From contig NC_133296.1 of NCBI RefSeq assembly GCF_005239225.2, positions 2,728,001-2,792,000 on the forward strand: DNA of 64,000 nt, in the 5' to 3' direction. The notes beneath the pieces were generated by a model. That model ran no database searches and was not told the DNA's origin. It saw only the letters and a program-made list of their open reading frames with translations. The position numbers and the translations under genes are program-made. The DNA comes from Populus alba. Taxonomy: Eukaryota > Streptophyta > Magnoliopsida > Malpighiales > Salicaceae. Numbering within the stretch: position 1 is the stretch's first letter; each line of letters opens with the position of its first letter. Below are positions 1-9,423 of this stretch, piece after piece.

Positions 1-5
1 ATTCA

Positions 6-296
6 ATGTGGTTAAGGAATATGCTGAAGTTTTTGGGATTTCCTCAAGAAAATCCTATGGAGATTTATATTGACAATCGATCAGCAATCGCATTAGCAAA
101 GAACCTAGTGTATCATGAAAGGAGCAAACACATTGATACACGTCATCACTTTATCCGGGAACATGTGAAGAATGAAGAAGTCCAACTGATATCTTGCACA
201 ACAAATGATCAAGTTGCAGACATCTTCACAAAGCCATTAAAAAGAGAATTATTTATCAGATTAAAGTTCATGCTTGGCATGACATCTCTCGATTGA
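6..296 (+). CDS. Ty1/copia RNase H, C-terminal end (partial at window edge)
   Basis: These are the last ~96 codons of a copia polyprotein. The visible motifs are typical of the copia RNase H tail: an IYIDNRSAIALAKN block, HERSKHIDTRHHFIREHV, and the terminal ADIFTKPL signature, followed by a stop. The first ATG shown is not the true start; the frame must continue upstream of the window. The domain degrades RNA in RNA/DNA hybrids during reverse transcription. A polypurine tract and an LTR follow immediately, so this is the 3' end of one element. This stretch has no internal stop, but intactness cannot be judged without the upstream part. Confidence 0.92.
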   Translation: MWLRNMLKFLGFPQENPMEIYIDNRSAIALAKNLVYHERSKHIDTRHHFIREHVKNEEVQLISCTTNDQVADIFTKPLKRELFIRLKFMLGMTSLD

Positions 297-300
297 GTTT

Positions 301-312
301 AAAGGGGAGATT
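301..312 (+). other. Polypurine tract of the copia element
   Basis: An AAAGGGGAGA purine run lies directly before the LTR start. This is the expected second-strand priming position. It fixes the left boundary of the LTR at 313. Confidence 0.8.
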
Positions 313-630
313 TGTTGAAACTTAAACTCAATCCAGAAGGTCAAGGAAGGCAACCACCAACCACCAGCCGCCTCCGCACCTGTAGCTGCTAGTCGCCTTC
401 ACACTTGAAGGTTGAACTTTCTTGTTTTGAATTCGTGTATAAATAGAGTGCTCAGCTTATGTTATATTGAGTGGAGAGAATAGAGAGAAACACTAGAAAG
501 AGAGAGAGAGGGTGTGTATTGTATTAAGCTTTTGTGTTGTATTTGTAAGCTTCTTGTTTTTGTAATAAAACCTTGTGTTTTATCCCCTCTGAGTGTTTCA
601 AAGCTACCACCAGTGGTTTCTCCACCAACA
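313..630 (+). mobile_element. 3' LTR of a Ty1/copia element
   Basis: The LTR is 318 bp, starts TGTTGAAACT and ends CACCAACA, giving terminal inverted repeats TGTTG/CAACA. A TATA-like TATAAATA lies at 438-445 and an AATAAA polyadenylation signal at 564-569, in the correct order. A short GA-rich stretch near 480-510 lies downstream of the TATA. The matching 5' LTR is outside the window, so the target duplication cannot be checked. The element abuts a resistance-gene fragment on its right. Confidence 0.85.
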
Positions 631-639
631 GGAAATACA

Positions 640-1568
640 TATAAAACTTTGTGGTTTATGCAGCAATGCATCTTACCATGTTCATTTTGAGCACTTCCCA
701 TGCTTCCTCATGAAGCCAAATTCTGCTGCGTTTTCCAGGAAGTAGGGGACACATTTGACAAACTATCTCTCTTCCCATGTCTCTTACTAGATCATGCATC
801 CTTAATTGATTCTGTAAATTAACTTCTAAGAGAGACCTTTCAACAAGAATTGTTAAATTGATTTCTTTGATTGAAACCATAGCGAGCATGTAGTATGGTT
901 GACACATATTCTTTGCTTCTGCCAACGAAGAAAACATGCAATATCAAGGAATATATTTTTTAGTATATCATCAATCCAGTGCGTCAAAACTTATCACAAA
1001 GCTTTGCCTGGATACTAGGTTCTGGAGTTTTACATGCACTGCAAATCGAGTAAGCAAATGCTCATTTCTAGATGTAACCATTATTACACTTCCAGGACCA
1101 AACCTATTTTCTCCCACCAATGCTTTAACTTGATACTCGTTATCTACATCATCAAGAACTCTTTTTGTAACGGAGTCTTTCTGTGATTAAAATCATCCCC
1201 TGTCTACATTAATATTGATCCTAACAATATTATTGTTTCCAAAGTATCATGAAGCAGCTGGTTTTTGTAAACGGAACCAAACCATGAGGGCTTTTTGAAT
1301 GTTCACTGACGTTAGAAAGAAAACTACTTCCCTCAAATTCACAGAAGAGCAGATTAAATACAACTTTTTGCTAGAGTTGTCTTACCTATCCCGCCCATTC
1401 CATGTATGCCCACAATGCGACTTTCATCTGTAACAATTCTTAGTAGTGGCAATAATATTATCAACGTGAGAATCAATACCCACAAGGTGCTCAGGACGAT
1501 ATAGACATTTAGGACCCAATTTAGCCAACACATCTTCCACAATATTTCGGATAAAATCTGATTCGTGC
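640..1568 (-). pseudogene. TIR-NBS-LRR resistance-gene fragment (NB-ARC), broken
   Basis: Read on the minus strand, this is the NBS exon of a TNL immune receptor. A CAG splice acceptor at ~1570 leads into a FIRNIVEDVLAKLGPKCLYR linker. Then come EHLVGIDSH, the P-loop GIHGMGGIGKTTLAK (~1360-1405), kinase-2 RVLDDVDNEYQ and RNBS-B FGPGS...VTSRNEHLL (~1010-1170), IFLDIACF (~930), and MHDLVRDMGREIV with PGKRSRIW (~690-810). The reading frame shifts several times. The stretch between P-loop and kinase-2 is partly unreadable, and the GLPL region appears deleted. The TIR exon and LRRs are absent. Copia elements bound it on both sides (LTRs ending at 630 and starting at 1641), so it is a decayed relic and not a functional receptor. 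Confidence 0.88.
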
Positions 1569-1640
1569 CTGTTCATATAAAAAGAAGAAGGAAAAAAAAG
1601 TTGGAAATATTAAAAAACCATTTATTTTTTTGGTTATATT

Positions 1641-2127
1641 TGTTAGGTGTGTTGCCATTGAATGTGCCTAACCTTGACTTTGACCATCCACCTTTGTTGA
1701 AGAAGATGGCAGCCACCATTGACAAAAGTATCAACCATGTGCAGCCTTCTCAATTGTCAAAATTCAGCAGCCATTATTGATGAAAAGAAGCTGGAGTTGG
1801 TGCTAGCATTTGCCTATAAAAGAGGCATGTTTTGAGAGCTAAGATGTAGAGAGAGTTGTGAGTGCAATAGAGAGGAAGAGAGAAAAAGGAGCTGCTGCCA
1901 TGGGCAGCAGCCCTGCTGCCATTGCAGCAATGAGTGAGTTGAGTGAGTGGATGTAATCCTCCTCCTCCATGTATTTATTGTATCCTTTCTCTAATCTCTA
2001 AATAATATTGTCTCTCCCGTGGATGTAGGCGGTTTTGCCGAACCACGTAAAATATTGTGTCTCAGTGTGCTTACCCCTCCGTTGAGCAATTATCAGTACA
2101 TCACCGGTCACCGGATTCCGCCCAACA
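1641..2127 (+). mobile_element. 5' LTR of a second Ty1/copia-like element
   Basis: The LTR is 487 bp, starts TGTTAGG and ends CCCAACA (7-bp terminal inverted repeats with one mismatch). TATAAA at 1815-1820 is a plausible promoter. It is followed at once by a tRNA-Met primer site. It differs in sequence from the LTR at 313-630, so this is a different family inserted next to the same resistance-gene relic. Confidence 0.85.
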
Positions 2128-2128
2128 A

Positions 2129-2140
2129 TTGGTATCAGAG
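2129..2140 (+). other. Primer-binding site (initiator tRNA-Met type)
   Basis: TTGGTATCAGAG matches the common copia primer site complementary to the 3' end of initiator tRNA-Met. It lies one base after the LTR end. This fixes the element's orientation as plus. Confidence 0.85.
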
Positions 2141-2931
2141 GCATATGGTTTAAGTGGTGTTTGATTTTTTGCTCAAAAATGAAAGTTGTCAAAATGGTGT
2201 TTTGACCAACCCACTGTGTAGAGGAGGAAGAGACGAAGCCACTGGTGAAAACGGCGTCAAAATCGGACGTCAGACATGGCCGCACTCTCCATCACTCTCC
2301 GGCAAGGCGTCTGCCCACACGCGCAGACGCGCCCCACGCATGCCACGCGTCTTCTTCACCCGGATGAGTTGACCCGACCCGAATACCAGTTGACCCGACT
2401 TATGTGAACAGTAGACATGAACAGTGACGGTGTCATGAACAGTATCATGCAAAGGATGACATCAGCATGATGCAAGGACGGCATCATCATACACAGTCAG
2501 CAAGCAATTGACTATTCAACATCCATGTCAGCATAGGGGGACCCACATGCCACATCATCAGCCGCGAGCCGAGCCACGCCGAGCCGAGTTGAGTCGAGCT
2601 GAGTTGGAGCTGAAGCCGACCGCGAGCCGGAGGGATAGGATCCAGTGTAGCTAATCCTACGTGCAACCGGATCTGAGATTGAATCTGAGCCGTTGATCAG
2701 GCCAGAATTGTTTTGATCAAATCTTAGCCGTCTGAAGTGCGATTTGGACGATTCAAGACATGTTTCCAGCTAATTTGATCATTCCGGATGCAATGGTACG
2801 TCCGATCCGTTGAGATTCGAGACCAAAATGGTAGTGGTGAATAATTAAAGATAGATTGCCCGATGAGGAGGCATCTGAAGGTCATCATGGTGGTCGATGG
2901 AATGGAAGAAGAAGAAGGTGCACATGTTTAC
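2141..2931 (+). mobile_element. Leader/internal part of the copia-like element, cut by the assembly gap
   Basis: No recognisable gag or pol is present in the ~790 bases before the gap. The sequence is unusually GC-rich for this window around 2220-2640, with repeated GAGCCGAG-like runs. It may be a long untranslated leader or belong to a non-autonomous derivative. What lies in the gap decides between these. Confidence 0.5.
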
Positions 2932-3431
2932 NNNNNNNNNNNNNNNNNNNNNNNNNNNNNNNNNNNNNNNNNNNNNNNNNNNNNNNNNNNNNNNNNNNNN
3001 NNNNNNNNNNNNNNNNNNNNNNNNNNNNNNNNNNNNNNNNNNNNNNNNNNNNNNNNNNNNNNNNNNNNNNNNNNNNNNNNNNNNNNNNNNNNNNNNNNNN
3101 NNNNNNNNNNNNNNNNNNNNNNNNNNNNNNNNNNNNNNNNNNNNNNNNNNNNNNNNNNNNNNNNNNNNNNNNNNNNNNNNNNNNNNNNNNNNNNNNNNNN
3201 NNNNNNNNNNNNNNNNNNNNNNNNNNNNNNNNNNNNNNNNNNNNNNNNNNNNNNNNNNNNNNNNNNNNNNNNNNNNNNNNNNNNNNNNNNNNNNNNNNNN
3301 NNNNNNNNNNNNNNNNNNNNNNNNNNNNNNNNNNNNNNNNNNNNNNNNNNNNNNNNNNNNNNNNNNNNNNNNNNNNNNNNNNNNNNNNNNNNNNNNNNNN
3401 NNNNNNNNNNNNNNNNNNNNNNNNNNNNNNN
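2932..3431. other. Assembly gap (500 N)
   Basis: Exactly 500 unknown bases, a conventional placeholder size, so the true length is unknown. Frames read across it are meaningless. Confidence 0.99.
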
Positions 3432-4290
3432 AAAAAGAAATTCTAGCCGAAAGGGAATCACGAAATCGAGTTTACTTTAAGCACCACTGGGACTCCCTAA
3501 AGTCAAGGACAACCAACCAATCACCAGTCCTTCCTCAAATGACGTACAATAAATTAAATGATTCTGCTACCTATCCCTCCTTCTGGCATCATAGTATGAA
3601 ATCAATTTCTCATTAAACTAGGCAGAAATAGAGCAAGGAACATGAATTTATCTTACATAAACGAAAAGCTAGTTAATTAAACAACCTATATATCTTACAT
3701 CCTATGAAGAGAAAACGAAACCAGTTGAAGAACAGAAATCTAAGAGAGAAGAAAACCGAAGCCAAACAAAAAACTATCTTATATCAAACCAGTGCTTTCA
3801 TAAACAAAAAGCTAAATAGAAACAAGTAACACCAACTTTATCTGACATTGATTTGCAGATCTTAATTGAAGAGAGCCAAATCAAGAAAAGAACACAACAC
3901 CCTGCAAAAACAAATTTTAGAGTTTGTTGAGGCCTCTTCTTATTATTTAACCAAAAGAGAGACGAGGACTCTACATGGTATGGCTTGCGTGTAGTTTAAA
4001 TTCCTCTATAACTGAAATGACTATGAACTTTGAAGATAAAGATTAGGTTTTCTAATTCTTTAAATTGTGAGTACGTGTGTCTTCACATTGCAATGCAAAT
4101 GGTTTGGTTAATTGATAGTAAAAAGTTAAATAGCAACGTCATTTTTACTTATATCACTGTCTCAGTTGGGTTTATCCAGGTTGACCAGGTTTTGACGGGC
4201 CAAATTCCTGGCCGTTTTTATCAACCCGAACCCTATTCCAGTCCCGACGTCGACCCACTGCGCCGCGCCGGTCAGGTATTAAAAACTATG
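3432..4290. other. Stretch without recognised gene
   Basis: AT-rich sequence with no coherent protein homology that I can recognise. A GC-richer patch at 4180-4290 could be a decayed element. No right-hand LTR of the copia element at 1641 is visible here. Confidence 0.5.
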
Positions 4291-4348
4291 CCTTCAATCA
4301 ATTTATGCAAGCCAATAGTAAAAGAAATATCCTTACTGGCATTGGCAC
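4291..4348 (+). pseudogene. Left fragment of a decayed copia polyprotein
   Basis: The last bases before the solo LTR read ILTGIGT, as in the region just before the copia GAG-pre-integrase domain. The reading resumes to the right of the solo LTR at 6844. The solo LTR therefore split this copia relic. Confidence 0.5.
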
Positions 4349-5723
4349 TGTCGCACCCGACATCCCGCGACGGCCACAAAAATTATTAAATTCTCGATCA
4401 TGGAAAAAAGAACAGATTCTGGCATCCGGTTATCTTTTAGAAAAAATGTCTTGTTTGGGAGTCCGGCCAGCCTAGTATTATGTCACTAGGAACCTAACTG
4501 TCAACAAAGATTCTATGACTCGGATTGATTACGATAAAAGGGAAGATATTATCACCCCTTAAACGTTCTGCCCTAAGGCAGACTGCGATTGTTGATTTTG
4601 TCATAAATACTAAAATATTTATTAATTTATTGGTGTGATGATTTGTTTTATAATATTTCCTGACTCTGGCGTCAGTGAATGTTTAACTACGGATAATTCC
4701 AACTCTGGCGTTGGTAATTATTACGTAGTTAATAAAATAAATTTAGATTAATATTTTCTATTTCATGACTCTAAAACTAGTGAATAAACTAAATTTACCG
4801 CATTCACATAATTTTCTATTTTTAATATAAATTTAAAAAAGGACAAATAATAATAATAATAATAAAATTAAAATAAAATAAAATCAGTGTTTTTATTGTA
4901 TTCCCGACTCTGACGTCAGTGAATAAATAATTTTAAATAAAACAAATTTATTTTTTATACATGCACATATATTTTGTTGCTAAATAAAAAAACATGAATG
5001 AATAAAATAATATAAGCTCAAACCAGTATTTTATTCCCGACTTTAGCGTTTGGTGAATAAACCAGTAAATTTATATTTACTTTTTATTCATGCATACAAA
5101 CATTTTTATTTTTTATTTTTTTCCTATTTTTTTTCTATTTTTTTTATTTTTTATTTTTGGGCTGGGCCCAGCTCAGCCCACATGGGCTGGGGCTAGACCA
5201 GCCGGGCCCAGCCCAGTCACTGGCCCAAGCCAGTTGACCCGGCTGGGCCACAGCAGGCACGCGTGATCTAAATCACGCGGTGCATAGCCTGTAATTAAGA
5301 AACAGCCGACTTGCAACAACGAAATGAAACGAAGTGGGGAAACAGAGCTTTGAAAACTTACCCGTTTCGTTGCAGGGATTTGCGTGTTGATTGCTGAGGA
5401 CGAAGCTTCTGCCTTCGAGTTTCTTCGTACTCCTTCTGTTCTTTCACGTTGTATTCCTTTCCTGCTCCTCTGTTTCGGTTTGTTTTTCTTCGTCTCTTTT
5501 TACTTTGTTTTCTGAACAAAACCTCTCTCTCTCTCGGTCAGTTTCGTTTTTGTTGTTTTAAGCCTGTATTGGTGATGGAAGGCTTTGCTTCTGGCGTGGG
5601 GTTATAAAGAAAAAGGTTAAAAATCTGGCTGGTAATATGTGTGTTTCTCTCCTCTGGTTTTGTTCGTCTCTCTCTTTCCTTCTCCAATTCTGCAACCAGC
5701 CCTTGCTCTTTGGTGCAGCTCGG

Positions 5724-5731
5724 TTTATATA
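5724..5731 (-). promoter_or_regulatory. TATA box of the solo LTR
   Basis: Minus-strand TATATAAA lies in the LTR at the position expected for U3/R, followed downstream by a GA-rich leader. It is a prediction from sequence only. Confidence 0.5.
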
Positions 5732-6059
5732 GGACTTTGTGGGTTGGTAACGGGTCGTAGGCTGAAGAACGGCCACCATTAAACGCTCATAACTGAGGCC
5801 AACGGACGACCATTACTGCTGCAACGTTCGGCCTAGCTTACTGTGGAAAACGGTTGCTGGTTTAAAGAAGAAGATGAACAGCGTCTTCAAAACGACGCCG
5901 TTTTGGATGACAGCAGGCCAATTTTTACTTTGACCCTCGAAGTTTCAAACTTTTGTAATTAAGCCCCTGGTTTAAACGGTAAATTAGCCCCTGCATTTGC
6001 GCGCCTTTTCAATGTAATCCTTGGATTTAATTTTCGCAATTTGGACCTCAATCGTTAAT

Positions 6060-6660
6060 ATTTCTTCAATTAAGTCCCTGATTTCATTAATTTAATTAAA
6101 ATCCAAGTCCAATTAAGTATCAAAACTTAAATCAATTCTCCAATTAAACCCTTAATTGATTAATTAAATTAAATTCCAAGCTTAATTAAGTCTCAAAACT
6201 TATCAATTCTCCAATTAAATCCTTTATTGGATGAATTAAATTTAATTCCAAGCTTAATTAAGTATCAAAACTTATCAGTTCTCCAATTAAACCCTTAATT
6301 GGATTAATTAAATTAATTCCAAGCTTAATTAAAAAGTCTCAAAACTTTTATCAATTCTCCAATTAAATCCTTGATTGGATGAATTAAATTAATTCCAACT
6401 CTTAATTAAGTCTCAAAACTTATCAATTCTCCAATTTAAATCCTTGATTGGATGAATTAAATTAATTTCAAGCTTAATTAAGTCTCAAAACTTATTAATT
6501 TTCCTATTAAACCCTATTGATTAGATGAATTAAATTAATTCCAAACTTAATTTAAGTTCTAAAAATTTTATCAAGTTCTCAATTAAACCCTTAATTGGAT
6601 TAAACAAATTAATTCCAAACTTAATTAGATTAATTCCAAAGTTTAATTAAAACCCTAAAA
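6060..6660. repeat. Imperfect tandem repeat, 71-76-bp unit, inside solo LTR
   Basis: About eight copies of a unit built from TCAAAACTTATCAATTCTCC, AATTAAATCCTTGATTGGAT and AATTAATTCCAAGCTTAATT. Unit starts (CCAAG) fall near 6176, 6248, 6319, 6395 and 6468. The repeat lies in the part of U3 that in the other LTRs holds non-tandem CAATTAAGCCCCTGATT-like sequence, so it probably expanded from that. Confidence 0.85.
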
Positions 6661-6843
6661 CTTTCAATCATGTTGCCCCTTAGCCCACAATTTTAATTTC
6701 ATTCTTATTTATTTCATTTTACTTGTTTTTTCATCATTATTATTATATTTTTTTATCATCATTTTTTATCGTTTTTTTAGTAAATAAAATAATAATAATA
6801 ATTAAAATAAAAAATGAGTCAAAAATTGAGTTATGACAGGCAC

Positions 6844-7500
6844 TACACCTTTCAAGAACTCTAATTTTTCTGATACTCTTTATGTTCTTAAATTACATGT
6901 CAATCTAATCTCAGTTGGTTAACTTGTTGAATATAATTTTTTATTTGCTTTTGGTCCCTTCGGTGTTATCCAGGATCTACAAGCTGGAAAAAGTGGTGGG
7001 CACAACAAACAGGACGGCTATTCATATTGACATCAGACGCAATAAACAAAAAGCTCCCATCAAATTGCTTCTTATCTCGATCAACATCAGATTTATTTTT
7101 TTTTGCAAGTAAATTTGTGGCACCTTTTTTTATCTTCAACTTGGCCATTCGCACACTCAATGTTTGGGATGCTTGCATTATTCAGATATATTTCTCCTAA
7201 AATGATGTGAGAGCTATTCTTCTTTAATACTACTTGTCAAAGTCGTTCTCTTTCAAATGGGCTAAATTACCTTAATTTTTCCTCTGGTGCTATGAAGATT
7301 GATGCTCCTCTTGATTTGATACATGGTGACGTTTAGAGACCCTCTCCCATTCCCTGGAGCTGGATATGTACAAGTATTTTACTATCTTCTTTGATCATCG
7401 TACACGCTTTGTTTGGTATATTTCATGTGAGCTGAATCTGAAGTGACATTATTGCTATATTTATTTTTCAAACTGTCGAAAATCAGATTTAATATGAGCA
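6844..7500 (+). pseudogene. Decayed Ty1/copia GAG-pre-integrase and integrase fragment
   Basis: With frameshifts and stops, the plus strand reads FSDTLYVLKLHVNLISVG (GAG-pre-integrase), then LGHS-like and CLGCL. Further on it reads APLDLIHGDV and PSPIPGAGY (start of the integrase core with its first Asp) and a VWYIS-like block. The order is that of a copia polyprotein. No LTRs are recognisable and no frame is open. The solo LTR at 4349-6838 was inserted into its left part. Confidence 0.75.
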
Positions 7501-8169
7501 TAACAAATTTGGTCTTAATTAGGAGGAGAATATTATCCAACACTTAAAAAGTTGTTGCATTTTAAAAGAAAATGGAATAATTCACCAATACTCTTGCTCA
7601 CACACTCCTCGGACAAAATCAATACAATCCAGACAATAAAAATTAGAGATTTTAAATATTGAGCGAGGATCCGACACAATTAAATGAGAATCTAGTCTAA
7701 TAGACTATATAAATAGCTTAACATATGATTTTATAAACTAATAAGATAAATCTAAATTTAAGTGAGGTCTAATTACGCTAAATTAAGTTAGCATATTAAA
7801 ACAAAGATAACGAGAGATCTTATTGTTAAATCAAGTTTAATTTTTCTAGGTTGATTTTATAAGTAGTTTTCTATAACATATTACTCAATTGCTTATCGAA
7901 TCACTGAATCTTTGAAAATTAGGCTAAGAAGTTGATTTTTGGGCCAATTTTTGTATTTTCATAAGATTTTTTTGAATTTATTATTTATATTTTAAATTAT
8001 GTTTAATTTCCTTATGCTTTCGGCTTGGGTTGTATTCAAAATACAGCTTTACTTGATCAAAAGTCTCCATTCTTTTGCTTATATAAATTAGAGGATTTTC
8101 TTGGTTTCTTTCCAAATTGTCATTATATACAGAAACTTGGACAGTTATAAGAGTGTGGCTATTATCTCT
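7501..8169. other. Stretch without recognised gene, upstream of the RING pseudogene
   Basis: AT-rich, with no coding signal that I can support. It would hold the promoter of the RING-type gene that follows. Confidence 0.5.
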
Positions 8170-9423
8170 ATGAATCGATTACTTCTCATCATAATTCTTA
8201 CCCTCTTCTTCCATTGTCAAAGCCCAAATCACTTCCCGTTCGGATTCAGCTCCCCTCAAATTATCCAGTCCATCAAAGCCTTCCACTAATCCTCGGGATC
8301 CTCTCGCCTATGCTGTTTATAACATTTTGCCTCCTTGCCTACGCAAAAATACTGCGGGGAGAAACCAAAATAATTTCTTAGGCCGTTATCTCCATCACCA
8401 AAAACTTTCATGGACTTAGTCGATCAAATTCTAGGTTTTCTGGGATTGGCGAAGAAGTGATCAATTCCATGCCCTTTTTCAGGTTTTCTTCACATTAAGG
8501 GCTCAAAAAGAAGCCTAGAATGTGCAGTTTGCATATCAAAATTTGAAAGATTTCTGATGTCCTCAGACTGTTTGCCAAAGTGCAAGCATGCATTTTCAAC
8601 GAGAAGTGCATCGACCAATGGCTAAAAAAGTCACTCTAGCTGTCCTCTTTGCAGATACAAGATAGATCCTCAAGATGTCAAGAACTTCACTTATTCAAGA
8701 AGTTGGAGCCACTTGCAAAATCCTTCAAATCTAGCAGAGGATCCTAATCTCGAGATCTTTGTCGAAAGAGAGCATGATCGTCAAGTTTCATCATGTTTTA
8801 ACCCAGGAAGCAGCTTTCAAATTAGCAATGACAGCAGCAAAAAGGAAGAGTTTCTGGTTCAAGCAGGTGGCAACGCTGATGATAACAGGAAACTCTCTCA
8901 TAAATTCATGCACAAGATCATTATTTCAGATGTTCTTATCAAGAGTCGATGGAGCGATGCTAATTCTTCAGATTTTTTGTCCCTGAACACTGAGATGCTT
9001 GGAGTCATGTCAAGCAACAGATTTTCTCCTAAGAAATCAAGTAGTGCAAGATTCCACAGTGGCTTGTCCAGGGTTGAAAATTTAGAGAAGGTTAAGGATG
9101 ATACAGAAAGAAAGAGATTGTTCGAGCCTCAGTTGACTACTGTTGACAGAAGTAATTCTGTTCCAAGCTCAAGCTTAAATTCGTCAAAAATGCTTAATCC
9201 TGTGGGTAAAAGGTCAGAGTCTGAGATCACAATTTTTTCAAGGTTCAGACAGCTAAGTGCAAGGAACAAAATGAAAGAATCTGCATCCCTAGGGAATGGA
9301 GGAAAAGATGAGAGGATCAGGAAGCTTTGGCTGCCAATAGCACGGCGAACAATACAATGGTTTTCCGTTCGAGAAAGAAACTTACGACAATTTGAGTACG
9401 AAAGACAAGCATCAAATGTGTGA
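8170..9423 (+). pseudogene. RING-H2 E3 ubiquitin ligase, ATL42-like, degraded
   Basis: The piecewise reading follows the ATL family plan. A hydrophobic N-terminus starting MNRLLLIIILTLFF lies at 8170. A transmembrane-like segment follows near 8290-8350, then a GLD-like motif RFSGIGEEVINSMPFFRFSS (~8432-8495). The RING-H2 start is CAVCISKFE (~8524-8550) with CLPKCKHAF, then KCIDQWL and CPLCRYKIDPQDVKNF (~8610-8690). A 236-codon open tail (8713-9423) carries NPSNLAEDPNLEIFVERE and ends RRTIQWFSVRERNLRQFEYE. In-frame stops near 8380 and 8500 and a deletion at the RING histidine break the gene. Intact relatives are membrane-anchored ubiquitin ligases. The tail is well preserved, so inactivation may be fairly recent or partly due to sequence error. 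Confidence 0.75.

Larger units (their letters stand above)
4349..6838 (-). mobile_element. Solo LTR of a Tat/Ogre-type gypsy element
   Basis: The sequence starts TGTCGCACCC and ends TTATGACA on the plus strand, the same ends (in minus orientation) as the other gypsy LTRs here. It is flanked by perfect 5-bp duplications GGCAC at 4344-4348 and 6839-6843. It is 2490 bp with no internal region, so it is a solo LTR left by LTR-LTR recombination. It contains a decayed copy of the conserved U5 block (4450-4600), a minus-strand TATATAAA at 5724-5731, a minus-strand splice-donor-like GGTAAGTTTTC near 5360, and a 71-76-bp tandem repeat in its U3. Confidence 0.9.

Noticed and set aside
2856..3616. ORFs spanning the N run
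   Set aside because: They consist mostly of unknown bases.
4030..4389. 119-codon plus-strand ORF
   Set aside because: It runs across the boundary of the solo LTR at 4349 and shows no family resemblance over most of its length.
6915..7178. Overlapping ORFs on both strands at a supposed small gene
   Set aside because: The plus-strand reading matches copia GAG-pre-integrase in broken frames; the listed frames are fragments or antisense of it.
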